From the NCBI GenBank assembly GCA_022567365.1, contig JADFHG010000041.1:1-12191 (forward strand): a DNA stretch of 12,191 bases, read 5' to 3'. Source of the stretch: Planctomycetota bacterium (GTDB lineage Bacteria; Planctomycetota; Phycisphaerae; UBA1845). Positions 1 to 6,739 of the stretch are shown piece after piece; the first letter of the stretch is position 1; the number at the start of each line of letters is the position of its first letter. A program made the position numbers and the translations under genes. The notes under the pieces were generated by a model. It saw only the letters and a program-made list of their open reading frames with translations. It was not told where the DNA came from and made no database searches.

Positions 1-228
1 AGAACGATCAAACAGAACCTGTTCTGGGCTTTTTTCTACAACATCGCGGCCATTCCTCTAGCGATCATGGGAAAAGTCCCCCCCGGAATCGCCGCCGCGG
101 CGATGATGTGCTCGTCGATCAGCGTCGTGTTGAACTCGCTGCGCTTGCGCCGAATGGCGCCACCGGATTCCGCCGTCACAACGGAAGCTCAAATCACAAA
201 CCGCGCAATCAACCGAGAGGCTGAATGA
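1..228 (+). CDS. Copper-type P1B ATPase, C-terminal fragment
   Basis: This is the 3' end (75 codons plus TGA) of a heavy-metal-translocating P-type ATPase; the rest lies to the left of the window. The fragment runs in frame from base 1. It shows the last two membrane helices of the family: residues 6-14 of the fragment give NLFWAFFYN followed by a proline five residues on (YN-x4-P, the TM7 copper-site signature), and residues 35-39 give MMCSS (M-x-x-S-S, the TM8 copper-site signature). The family's usual ending VVLNSLRLRR follows at 42-51. In P1B-1 enzymes these residues form the membrane Cu(I) sites, so Cu(I) export or delivery to an oxidase (CopA, or FixI/CcoI) is the likely role. The two cannot be told apart here because the N-terminal metal-binding domains are missing. 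The gene converges on the nitric oxide cluster. Confidence 0.93.
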   Translation, partial: RTIKQNLFWAFFYNIAAIPLAIMGKVPPGIAAAAMMCSSISVVLNSLRLRRMAPPDSAVTTEAQITNRAINREAE

Positions 229-468
229 ATACTGTTCCGCCAATCTTGAAGTTGCCGGTTCAACGGGGGTGGGAAGGCAAGGCTTCGGTGCATAACCGGC
301 CCGCCGGCGGACCGGCCCCTTGCCGGCGCAGAGCCGATTCGCACCCTCGCGTCACGACGGACTTTACGCATCTTCGCGCTGCGCGATCGGCGGGAATAAT
401 GATTTAGCCGGTCGTCCCGCCTTCCATGCCCGTGTCCCCCTTCCATACGTAAGGATTCCCCAAACCTG
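229..468. other. Intergenic spacer between converging genes, with stem-loops
   Basis: I see no credible gene in these 240 bases. An open frame that overlaps the ATPase stop codon (ATGA at 225-228) gives a low-complexity Pro/Arg-rich peptide and is probably chance. Two inverted repeats are visible: GGCAAGG at 276-282 with CCTTGCC at 318-324, and GGCGGGA at 389-395 with TCCCGCC at 415-421. Either could help end transcription coming from the two sides, but neither is followed by a run of T, so they are not standard intrinsic terminators. Confidence 0.4.
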
Positions 469-552
469 CTAACCGAACAACAGCGCAATCAGAAAGAACG
501 GCAAAGAAAAGAGAAACACCATCAACTCTGAAGCAATCCCCATTGTAACCAT
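469..552 (-). CDS. 27-residue single-helix membrane microprotein
   Basis: I do not recognise this gene. It is a complete small ORF whose ATG (552-550) is preceded by AAGGAG (565-560) at a seven-base spacing. That is one of the best ribosome binding sites in the window and the main reason to believe it is translated. The peptide has a short N-terminus (MVTMGIASE), a hydrophobic stretch from about residue 10 to 26 (rich in F, L, I and V, with a proline at 18), and ends in glycine. It therefore looks like a single transmembrane segment with almost no soluble part. It lies downstream of the RIC gene on the same strand, 163 bases away, so it may be the last gene of the norZ-ric unit. By analogy with the tiny single-helix subunits known for bd and cbb3 oxidases (CydX, CcoM), it could be an accessory peptide of the nitric oxide reductase. 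That is inference only. Confidence 0.6.
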   Translation of the reverse strand: MVTMGIASELMVFLFSLPFFLIALLFG

Positions 553-599
553 CTCGAATCTCCTTTTGATTGACGACTACGACCCGGGAACGCTCGCCC

Positions 600-625
600 A
601 CCAGAGGCGGCGAGCATCCTCTGGT
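600..625. repeat. Perfect 8-bp inverted repeat in the ric-microprotein gap
   Basis: ACCAGAGG at 600-607 pairs perfectly with CCTCTGGT at 618-625 around a ten-base loop. It lies between the RIC stop codon and the ribosome binding site of the microprotein. No T-run follows on the minus strand, so it is not a typical terminator. It could be an RNA processing or stability hairpin, or a protein binding site. Confidence 0.45.
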
Positions 626-715
626 ATCGCGATTCCGCGCGGGCTCCCGAAAAGTCGGTCCCGGCGCACCGGAACCAGGCTGACCGCGGCTCAGCGTACG
701 ATGTCGAACACTTCT

Positions 716-1435
716 CTACCCTGCATGGCTTTCCGCTGCGAGAGCCTTCGGGAAGAGAATGTTGTTCTCCTTGTGGATATGTTGATGGAGGTCCGCCTCG
801 AGTGTCGCCAGGCTGTCGAGCATGACGCGGTACGTGTTGCAGGCGTCGGCCGGAATCGCGAAATCATCGGTTAGCCTGCGTAACCTGCCGAGAGCATCGC
901 CGGCGCTATCATGCTCGTGCTCCATCATGCGGATCGGGGCCGCGATGGTTCCGCAATGACTTGCCGCGCCGGTCACGCCGGAGTCGAGCTGTTTGATCAT
1001 CGGGAACAACACCGTTTCCTCCTTCTGCATGTGTATATCGAGTTCATCGCGCAGCGCTGCGAAGACATCGCGCACTTCCGCCAATTCCGAATGCCGTTCC
1101 CCATGCGCTTGGACAACCTTCTCGGTCATCTTCGTCAGACGCGGAAATTCCTCTCGCAAGTATGCATGATGCGTCGCGACGATATGATCCACCAAGGAGG
1201 TCATCGATTCTCGAGACCAATCCTTCTCGGTCTCCGGCGACGCAGCGGTTTCGGACTCGCGCAGCGCATTCAGGACCGCATCAAGATCTGTACCTCGCGT
1301 CGCGCACGCCTCGGCGAGCGGTATCTTGCCGCCACAGCAATAGTCGATGCCGAAGTGCTCGAACACCCGCGCCCGGCTGGGCTGTTCGACAACCATTTCT
1401 CCGACGGTGAGTTCTCTACCTATACTGGTTTTCAT
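716..1435 (-). CDS. ric: Iron-sulfur cluster repair di-iron protein (RIC/ScdA/YtfE)
   Basis: A 239-residue cytoplasmic protein that repairs Fe-S clusters damaged by nitric oxide or oxidants and may supply iron from a hemerythrin-type di-iron centre. The N-terminal ScdA_N (DUF542) domain covers about residues 5-60 and carries the diagnostic FGIDYCCGG (28-36). The hemerythrin domain covers about 80-232. Likely iron ligands by family spacing are H84, H111 or H115, H135, E139 (HMQKE), E172-H173 (MMEHEH), H219 and E223 (HIHKEN). Length is normal for the family. The ATG has GGAGA five bases upstream, which supports this start. The gene follows norZ with 44 bases between, on the same strand, so the two are very likely cotranscribed. 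This pairs NO removal with repair of NO damage. Confidence 0.95.
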   Translation of the reverse strand: MKTSIGRELTVGEMVVEQPSRARVFEHFGIDYCCGGKIPLAEACATRGTDLDAVLNALRESETAASPETEKDWSRESMTSLVDHIVATHHAYLREEFPRLTKMTEKVVQAHGERHSELAEVRDVFAALRDELDIHMQKEETVLFPMIKQLDSGVTGAASHCGTIAAPIRMMEHEHDSAGDALGRLRRLTDDFAIPADACNTYRVMLDSLATLEADLHQHIHKENNILFPKALAAESHAG

Positions 1436-1479
1436 GCTGTTCTCCGCTTTTCGCCGGCCACTCGTGCCGGTGAATCCAA

Positions 1480-3756
1480 TTACGCCCGGCTGGCTTCAGC
1501 AACCGGTCCTGCTTCCTTTTCGATCGACCAACCCCTAACAAGTCCCAGCACGAACCATGCCAACGCAACAATACCCGTTGCGAAAATCGTATCGCCGATC
1601 ACACGAAGCCATCGTAGAGTGCCCACAAGATCCGTTTGCAGAAACTCCGCGGAGCGTGCGTACCACATTCCGTGCTCCACGCTCGCCCAAGTCTGCATGA
1701 GTCCCACCGGCAGCACGCTGATCAAGACCATCAGCGCCAGCCCGATATTGATCGACCAAAAAGCATAGGACAGAATCCCTGTACGCCAGACCTGACGTGT
1801 GTTCATCCCCTTGAAACAAAAGAGCATGAGTCCGATGCCGAGCATACCGTAGACGCCGAACAGCGCGGTGTGCGCATGTACGGCCGTGGTGTTGAGTCCT
1901 TGCATGTAATAGAGCGCGATCGGCGGATTGATCAGGAATCCAAAGAGGCCGGCCCCGACCAGGTTCCAGAATGCGACACCGACGAAGAAATACATAGGCC
2001 ACTTGTAGGCGGATACCCAGGGGCGGGCTCGGCTGAGCCGCAGACTCTCGTATGCTTCGAATCCGATTAGAACAAGTGGCACGACTTCCAACGCACTAAA
2101 CGTCGCGCCAAGCGCCAAGATCGCGGTGGGTGTTCCCGTAAAGTAAAGATGGTGAAACGTGCCTATGATGCCGCCGCTTAGAAAAATCGTCGTCGAAAGC
2201 AGCGCGGCGGCCGTGGCGGTCGAAACGCGTAGCAAACCCATCCGGGTGAAGAGAAAAGCGATCACTACCGTCGCAAAGACCTCGAAGAACCCTTCGACCC
2301 AGAGATGGACGACCCACCACCGCCAATACTCGGCAATGGCAAGGTTCGTTTGCCGACCCCACATCAATCCCGCGGCGTAAAATAATGCGATGGCACCCGA
2401 GGCGATGAGAAACAGCGCCAGAAGACTACGGTTCTCATTTGGTTTTCTGATCGCAGGCCACATGGCGCGGAGCATTAGCCCAAGCCACAGAAACAATCCG
2501 ATAAGCAGAAAGATCTGCCAAAACCGACCGAGATCGACGTACTCGTAGCCTTGGTGTCCGAACCAGAAGTTTGCGACGAATCCGAGTCGTTGTTGTACGC
2601 CAAGCCACTCGCCGGCCATCGAGCCTACCACGATCACGACCAGGCAAACCCACAGCACGTTGACGCCGAGACGTTGAAACTTGGGTTCATGTCCGGAAAC
2701 CGCCGGCGCCATGAACAAGCCCGTACCCATCCACGCCGTCGCGATCCAGAAAATGCCGAGCTGTGAGTGCCATGTGCGCGTCACCGCGTAGGGCAGCCAT
2801 TCCGCCAGTGGAATGCCGTAGAAGCCCGATCCCTCGATGGCGTAATGGGCGGTGATGGCACCGAGTCCGACTTGCACGAGCATCATCGCCGTCACGATCC
2901 AAAAGTATTTGGCCGTCGCCTTCATGGATGGCGTTGGTGAGAGGTCCAACAGTGGGTTCGACTGCGGGATATCGTGCGGAGCTTCTTCCTTCTCGCGGGC
3001 GACTGCAAAGTAAAACGAAAGCGCGCCGATTCCCGCGAGCAAGACCACGAAGCTCACCACCGACCATACCACGATCGCTCCGGTCGGACGGTTGTCGATC
3101 AGGCTCTCCGCGGGCCAGTTGTTGGTGTAGGTAATGTCCTGCCCGGGCCGATTCGTCGAGCAAACCCACGAAGCCCAGAAGAAGAACGCATTGAGTTTGT
3201 CTCGGCGCTGCGAGGTCTTTATGGAGTTCGGCGGGATGGCGTAGGCGTCGCGAAGGTCATCCAGCGTCTCATCGTCTCCGAACAGTTTCGCGTAGTGCGT
3301 GCCCACCTCGCGGATCGCTTCCGCCCGGTCCGCGGAGACCAGCAAGTCGCCGCTCCGCGGATCGTAGGTATTGGTACGCATCTCGGTTTTGAGGCGCTGC
3401 CGAAGTGCGGCCTGTATCTCTTCGTGCAACGACGCGTATTCGCTGCCGTGCTCGTTTGCCGCCCAATGATCCAGCAGCCAGGTGGCTTCGCGGTGCAACC
3501 AATCCGCCGACCAATCCGGAGCGACGTACGCACCGTGTCCCCAGACGGAGCCGACGTTCTGCCCCCCCATCGATTGCCAAACGTTCTGCCCGTCGGAAAT
3601 ATCTTGCCCGGTGAAGAGCACGCTTTGGTCCGGTAACACAACCCTTGCGGGTATGGGCGGGGCCTGCCGGTACAGCTCTCGACCGAAGTAGCCGAGTACC
3701 GCGAACGAAACAACCATCACGCTGCCTAGCGCTATCCACAATCTCCGGTAGTTCAC
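1480..3756 (-). CDS. norZ: Quinol-dependent nitric oxide reductase (qNOR)
   Basis: A 758-residue inner-membrane enzyme that reduces two NO to N2O with electrons from quinol. Residues 1-250 form the qNOR-specific extension: one membrane helix (about 7-27), a periplasmic domain and a second helix (about 225-250). The rest is the NorB-like catalytic core of about 12 helices. Visible active-site residues are H330 (TRTWH, low-spin haem b), H484 (WVVHLW), H535 and H536 (FHH) as non-haem FeB ligands, E488 and E492 (WVEGFFE) and E557 (ALEVVP) as conserved glutamates, and H627 and H629 (HAH) as haem ligands. Length matches qNOR, and no separate cytochrome c subunit gene is present. The start is GTG (3756-3754); a GGGGAA run seven bases upstream is a weak ribosome site. 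The gene heads the cluster norZ-ric-microprotein and is divergent from an Rrf2 regulator. With no other denitrification genes in view, NO detoxification is as likely as respiration. Confidence 0.97.
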   Translation of the reverse strand: MNYRRLWIALGSVMVVSFAVLGYFGRELYRQAPPIPARVVLPDQSVLFTGQDISDGQNVWQSMGGQNVGSVWGHGAYVAPDWSADWLHREATWLLDHWAANEHGSEYASLHEEIQAALRQRLKTEMRTNTYDPRSGDLLVSADRAEAIREVGTHYAKLFGDDETLDDLRDAYAIPPNSIKTSQRRDKLNAFFFWASWVCSTNRPGQDITYTNNWPAESLIDNRPTGAIVVWSVVSFVVLLAGIGALSFYFAVAREKEEAPHDIPQSNPLLDLSPTPSMKATAKYFWIVTAMMLVQVGLGAITAHYAIEGSGFYGIPLAEWLPYAVTRTWHSQLGIFWIATAWMGTGLFMAPAVSGHEPKFQRLGVNVLWVCLVVIVVGSMAGEWLGVQQRLGFVANFWFGHQGYEYVDLGRFWQIFLLIGLFLWLGLMLRAMWPAIRKPNENRSLLALFLIASGAIALFYAAGLMWGRQTNLAIAEYWRWWVVHLWVEGFFEVFATVVIAFLFTRMGLLRVSTATAAALLSTTIFLSGGIIGTFHHLYFTGTPTAILALGATFSALEVVPLVLIGFEAYESLRLSRARPWVSAYKWPMYFFVGVAFWNLVGAGLFGFLINPPIALYYMQGLNTTAVHAHTALFGVYGMLGIGLMLFCFKGMNTRQVWRTGILSYAFWSINIGLALMVLISVLPVGLMQTWASVEHGMWYARSAEFLQTDLVGTLRWLRVIGDTIFATGIVALAWFVLGLVRGWSIEKEAGPVAEASRA

Positions 3757-3802
3757 CGTTGTTTCCCCATCACAAACAGGCTAATTGGGTCCAAATAGAT
3801 AG

Positions 3803-3832
3803 TTGACACTTCCGAAGTATACGACGTACAAT
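3803..3832 (+). promoter_or_regulatory. Sigma70-type promoter of the Rrf2 regulator gene
   Basis: TTGACA at 3803-3808, an 18-base spacer, and TACAAT at 3827-3832. The -35 box is a consensus match and the -10 box is close to TATAAT. Transcription would start near 3839 and leave a leader of about 35 bases before the GTG at 3874. It faces and overlaps the norZ promoter on the other strand. Confidence 0.7.
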
Positions 3833-3843
3833 TTGGATGTCAA
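3816..3843 (-). promoter_or_regulatory. Sigma70-type promoter of the norZ cluster
   Basis: On the minus strand TTGACA (plus-strand TGTCAA, 3838-3843) is followed by a 16-base spacer and TATACT (plus-strand AGTATA, 3816-3821). Transcription would begin near 3809, leaving a leader of about 53 bases before the norZ GTG. The two divergent promoters share the same DNA, so one regulator could control both. Confidence 0.65.
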
Positions 3844-3852
3844 GGTCCAAAT
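3831..3852. promoter_or_regulatory. Probable operator for the Rrf2 regulator
   Basis: ATTTGGA (3831-3837), eight bases, then TCCAAAT (3846-3852) form a perfect inverted repeat of the size expected for a dimeric repressor. It overlaps the end of the -10 box and the start site of the regulator promoter, and it encloses the -35 box of the norZ promoter. The right arm is part of an 11-base word, GGTCCAAATAG (3844-3854), that recurs exactly at 3788-3798, 56 bases away in the norZ leader, as an extra half-site. Binding by the adjacent Rrf2 protein is inference from position. Confidence 0.6.
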
Positions 3853-3873
3853 AGTCGAATCTGGAGGTTTTTC

Positions 3874-4317
3874 GTGATTTCACCGACTGCCGAATACGCG
3901 TTGCGGGCCATCGTGGCCATTGCTCAAGGCGGCGGGGAACCGGTGGTGACCCCAACCATGGTCGAAATGACAAAGGTGCCGCCCGGCTACTTGCCCAAAG
4001 TGCTCCAGACTTTGCGTCGTGCGGGGCTCGTACATTCCAAGCGAGGGCTTGGCGGCGGATTTACGCTCGCTCGAGCGCCCGACCGGATCACCGTCCTCGA
4101 TGTCGTAAACGCCGTGGATCCCATCAAACGAATCGAGCGGTGCCCCCTCGACATTGAGTCGCACTGCGCCGGCCTGTGTCCGCTGCACAAGCGACTCGAT
4201 GAGGCTGCGGAAATGGTGGAGAAGTCGTTTGCCTCGACCACGATCGCCGAACTGCTCGCAGGCGGCGAGGGTGGTCATGCGCCGCTGTGCAAGCCGACCA
4301 AATCAGACGGGCGTTAG
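3874..4317 (+). CDS. Rrf2-family transcriptional regulator, NsrR-like
   Basis: A 147-residue DNA-binding protein. The N-terminal winged helix-turn-helix (about residues 1-75) has the family pattern: an ISPTAEYALRAIVAIA start, PPGYLPKVLQTLRRAGLV as recognition helix region, then SKRGLGGGFTLAR as the wing. Three cysteines, C90, C98 and C102 (spacing C-x7-C-x3-C), lie where Rrf2 proteins such as NsrR and IscR bind an Fe-S cluster, so a NO- or redox-sensitive cluster is likely. A fourth cysteine is at 139 in the tail. The start is GTG (3874), chosen because GGAGG sits six bases upstream. The gene is divergent from norZ, shares a putative operator with it, and probably represses both itself and norZ. 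NsrR is the best functional guess from context; the exact subfamily cannot be settled by eye. Confidence 0.93.
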   Translation: MISPTAEYALRAIVAIAQGGGEPVVTPTMVEMTKVPPGYLPKVLQTLRRAGLVHSKRGLGGGFTLARAPDRITVLDVVNAVDPIKRIERCPLDIESHCAGLCPLHKRLDEAAEMVEKSFASTTIAELLAGGEGGHAPLCKPTKSDGR

Positions 4318-4476
4318 CGCCGCGGGCATCGCGTGTAGCGACGGCGATCTTGCTGTTGTCGTGCCTGATGCGTTTGGACGCGGCACCGAAGAACTCGCCG
4401 GCCCGGCGGTGTACGTCCCTGAGGTACTGGTAAAGTTTCAATCGAGTAGCCCGATCAGTTCCTCGATCGTCCAAAC

Positions 4477-4871
4477 GTGATCCGCGATTCCTCACGCGAA
4501 TTGGCGGACGGCGACCTCGTCGAAACGGTCGAGACGTTCGTCTCCGAATTGCCGGACCGGATTGCTGCGATCGAAGCGGCGATTGACGGGCAGGATCTCG
4601 CCGCGCTTGCGACGCTCGCCCATCAACCAATAGTGCGTCCTAAAACGGCGGGCACCCCGGTTCTTTCCGAACCCCAACCGTGAGGGAGGGGCTTTTAGGA
4701 CGCACTCTACAGGGATCGGCCGGAGGATCCGGGTTCCCGAGCATCGCGGAAGGCGCCGGGCTGCTCGAATCGAGCGCGAAGATCGGCGAAAAACTGGACA
4801 CCCTCACGAAACAGACCCGCGCACTCGCGGAATTGTGTCATCGCGCAAGAGCCACTGCTGCCACGCGTTGA
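4477..4871 (+). pseudogene. HPt phosphotransfer domain gene, split by a palindromic insertion
   Basis: Two pieces of one HPt (histidine phosphotransfer) domain are separated by a short insertion. The left piece (4477-4626) reads ELADGDLVETVETFVSELP and later LATLAHQ, the HPt helix that ends with the phospho-accepting histidine (codon 4621-4623). The right piece (4707-4868, another frame, stop at 4869-4871) continues with LQGSAGGSGFPSIAEGAGLL and a C-terminal helix, which is the normal continuation of AHxLKGSA. The intervening 80 bases are not a multiple of three and contain stops, so no intact HPt protein can be made. The left piece has no ribosome binding site before the GTG at 4477, so the true N-terminus may also be lost. 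An intact form would have relayed phosphate between a hybrid sensor kinase and a response regulator. Confidence 0.8.
4632..4706. mobile_element. 75-base MITE- or REP-like palindromic element
   Basis: AGTGCGTCCTAAAA (4632-4645) and TTTTAGGACGCACT (4693-4706) are perfect 14-bp terminal inverted repeats around a 47-base centre. The centre contains a smaller hairpin, GGTTC (4659-4663) with GAACC (4669-4673). The unit codes for nothing and sits inside the HPt gene. Comparison with the expected reading (CAT CAA then CTA CAG) shows five extra bases on its left (4627-4631) and no clear target-site duplication. It looks like a non-autonomous element moved by a transposase encoded elsewhere, or a REP-type repeat. 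Confidence 0.75.
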
Positions 4872-4996
4872 ACCAGGCGCCACTGCATGAAAAACGCGGC
4901 CAAGGCGAAGACCAAGAAAGCCTGGAGACTGCGGTAAATAGTGGCGTCGCGTTGAAGCTCGGGCGTCTGGCAAGAAACGACCGATCCCGCAATCAC
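4838..4996 (-). CDS. Possible 52-residue membrane ORF overlapping the GTPase stop
   Basis: A weak candidate that I do not recognise. Its GTG (4996-4994) overlaps the TGA of the GTPase gene in a four-base GTGA arrangement, as is common in translational coupling, with GAAGG seven bases upstream. The peptide has one hydrophobic segment near residues 24-38 (SLQAFLVFALAAFFMQW) followed by a basic, helical tail. It overlaps the end of the broken HPt gene on the other strand by 34 bases. Because it is short, uses a GTG start and has no known relative, it may be chance. Confidence 0.3.
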   Translation of the reverse strand: MIAGSVVSCQTPELQRDATIYRSLQAFLVFALAAFFMQWRLVQRVAAVALAR

Positions 4997-6324
4997 GCCA
5001 CAACCTTCGCCACCTCGACCTTCAGCGCCTCGCGCGCGTCGTTGCCGAGTTCGTAGCGGACGCGCATCGTCGGTTTGTTGACGTGGATGAGCGCGCCGAG
5101 GTCGATCGGCGTGCCGATCAGGACCAGGTCGCAGTCGGCGGCGTTGATTGTGGCTTCGAGCTCGGCAATCTGCTTGTCGCCGTAGCCCATGGCCGGGAGC
5201 ACTTCGGTAACGTGCGTATACTTCTCGAACGTCGCCTTGATCGTACCGACGGCGTAGGGCCGGGGGTCGACGATCACCGACGCGCCGTTCGCGGTGGCGG
5301 CGACGTGGCCCGCGCCGATTTTCATCTCGCCGTGGGTAAGGGTCGGGCCGTCCTCGACGACGAGTACGCGCTTGCCCTTGATCGACGCGGGATCGTCCAC
5401 GGTCACCGGCGATTTCGCCCGGATGATCCGCGCCTTGGGGTTGACCTTGCGGACGTTGGCTTCGACGAGTGCGACGTCTTCGGGTCTGGCCGTGGCGACC
5501 TTGTTGATGACGACGACGTCGGCAAGACGGGTGTTGGTTTCGCCGGGGTAATACGCGAGTTCGTGCCCCGGTCGGTGCGGGTCGGCGACGACGATGTAGA
5601 GGTCCGCCTTGAAGAAGGACAAGTCGTTGTTGCCCCCATCCCAAAGGATGACGTCGGCTTCCTTCTCGGCTTCGCGGAGGATGCGTTCGTAATCGACGCC
5701 GGCGAAGACGACATTGCCGGCGGCGATGTGCGGCTCATATTCCTCGCGTTCCTCGATGGTGCACTTGTGCTTGTCGAGGTCGGACAGCTCGGAGAATCGT
5801 TGACAGATCTGCTTGGTGAGGTCGCCGTAGGGCATTGGGTGGCGCACGGCGGCGACGCGCTTGCCCATTTCCTTGAGGATCGAAGTGACCGCGCGGGACG
5901 TCTGGCTCTTGCCGCATCCGGTTCTCACGGCACAGACGGCGATGACCGGCTTGGTGGACTTCAGCATGGTGTGGCGATGGCCCATGATGCGGAAGTCGGC
6001 GCCGGCCGCGTTGACGATCGCGGCTTTGTGCATGACCTCGGCGTGCGGCAGATCGGAGTAGGCCATCGCGACCTGATGGACGTCGTGCCGTTTGATTAGC
6101 TCCGTCAGCATCTCCTCCGGTTCGATCGGAATACCGTTCGGATAGCGGTCGCCACAGAGTTCCGGCGGATAGGTCCGCCCGTCGATGTCGGGGATCTGGG
6201 CGGCGGTGAAGGCGACGACTTCGTAGCGAGGGTCGTTTCGCCAGAAGGTGTTGAAGTCGTGGAAGTCCCTGCCGGCGGCGCCGACGATGATGACCCTGAT
6301 CCGATTCGTTGAACTTGAAGTCAT
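4993..6324 (-). CDS. COG2403 P-loop GTPase, cyclic 2,3-diphosphoglycerate synthetase-like
   Basis: A 443-residue cytoplasmic nucleotide-binding protein. Residues 10-20 (RVIIVGAAGRD) begin an N-terminal Rossmann-like domain (about 10-120). The P-loop is AVRTGCGKS at 132-140. RHPMPYGDL (161-169), EEREEYEPH (191-199), WDGGNND (228-234) and ADPHRPGHE (247-255) are strongly conserved family blocks. The position of the G4 motif reads NKVA (274-277) instead of NKxD. The archaeal relative makes cyclic 2,3-diphosphoglycerate from 2,3-diphosphoglycerate and ATP; for bacterial members the role is not established, so I name the family only. An in-frame ATG 13 codons upstream (6363) is rejected because AGAGG lies five bases before the ATG at 6324. 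The gene follows the TPR gene on the same strand after 415 bases and is probably transcribed alone. Confidence 0.9.
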   Translation of the reverse strand: MTSSSTNRIRVIIVGAAGRDFHDFNTFWRNDPRYEVVAFTAAQIPDIDGRTYPPELCGDRYPNGIPIEPEEMLTELIKRHDVHQVAMAYSDLPHAEVMHKAAIVNAAGADFRIMGHRHTMLKSTKPVIAVCAVRTGCGKSQTSRAVTSILKEMGKRVAAVRHPMPYGDLTKQICQRFSELSDLDKHKCTIEEREEYEPHIAAGNVVFAGVDYERILREAEKEADVILWDGGNNDLSFFKADLYIVVADPHRPGHELAYYPGETNTRLADVVVINKVATARPEDVALVEANVRKVNPKARIIRAKSPVTVDDPASIKGKRVLVVEDGPTLTHGEMKIGAGHVAATANGASVIVDPRPYAVGTIKATFEKYTHVTEVLPAMGYGDKQIAELEATINAADCDLVLIGTPIDLGALIHVNKPTMRVRYELGNDAREALKVEVAKVVA

Positions 6325-6739
6325 GTAATCCTCTCGCTTGAGCACGGCCCCACTGTAGCGCAAACCAATGCGGCATTGACGCAGTGGCTGCCGTGCCGGA
6401 GTCGATAACAGTCAGTTAGCAGTTGTCTAGCCGTCGGTTTTCAGTTGTTCGTCGTGGGTTGACACTCACCGGCGTTCGTATCGCGAGTGCGAACTGTCGA
6501 TCTGACGGCGATGTTTGACCATTCATATCGACGCGACCGGGGCGATGGGCGACCGATGGCTAACAGTGCGAACGTATGGTCGAGACTCTAGCCGAAGGGT
6601 TCGTTGCTTTCAAGCACGATAGTGCACCGCGTTCCCGGCTGGTACGGCACCTGTCCGCTGTGTGACGTCGCACCGGCGATCACGCCTCATCCCAACGGGC
6701 GGGCGAGGCTCCCGCCGAGCCGGATCGCCGTTCTCCACG
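6325..6739. other. 415-base gap without a supported gene; GC-rich hairpin near its right end
   Basis: I see no ORF with a ribosome site and no convincing promoter box for the GTPase gene to its left. GGCGGG (6698-6703) and CCCGCC (6711-6716) form a short perfect hairpin about 25 bases beyond the TPR gene stop, without a T-run. It could be an intergenic repeat or a weak transcription end. A run of related CAGTT words lies at about 6408-6450, and AGTGCGAAC occurs twice (about 6487 and 6566). I assign no function to these. Confidence 0.4.

Noticed and set aside
225..407. 60-codon ORF overlapping the copper ATPase stop (ATGA)
   Set aside because: The overlap looks like translational coupling, but the peptide is low-complexity, has no helix or domain pattern, and runs through GC-rich stem-loops.
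911..1768. Long plus-strand open frame (285 codons) across the ric-norZ junction
   Set aside because: It is antisense to two well-supported genes, its peptide is His/Arg-rich without any domain pattern, and no ribosome site supports a start.
5083..6099. Plus-strand open frame of 338 codons
   Set aside because: It lies fully antisense to the COG2403 GTPase gene, whose protein shows conserved motifs throughout. The Asp/Val/Gly-rich composition is the usual mirror of a high-GC gene.
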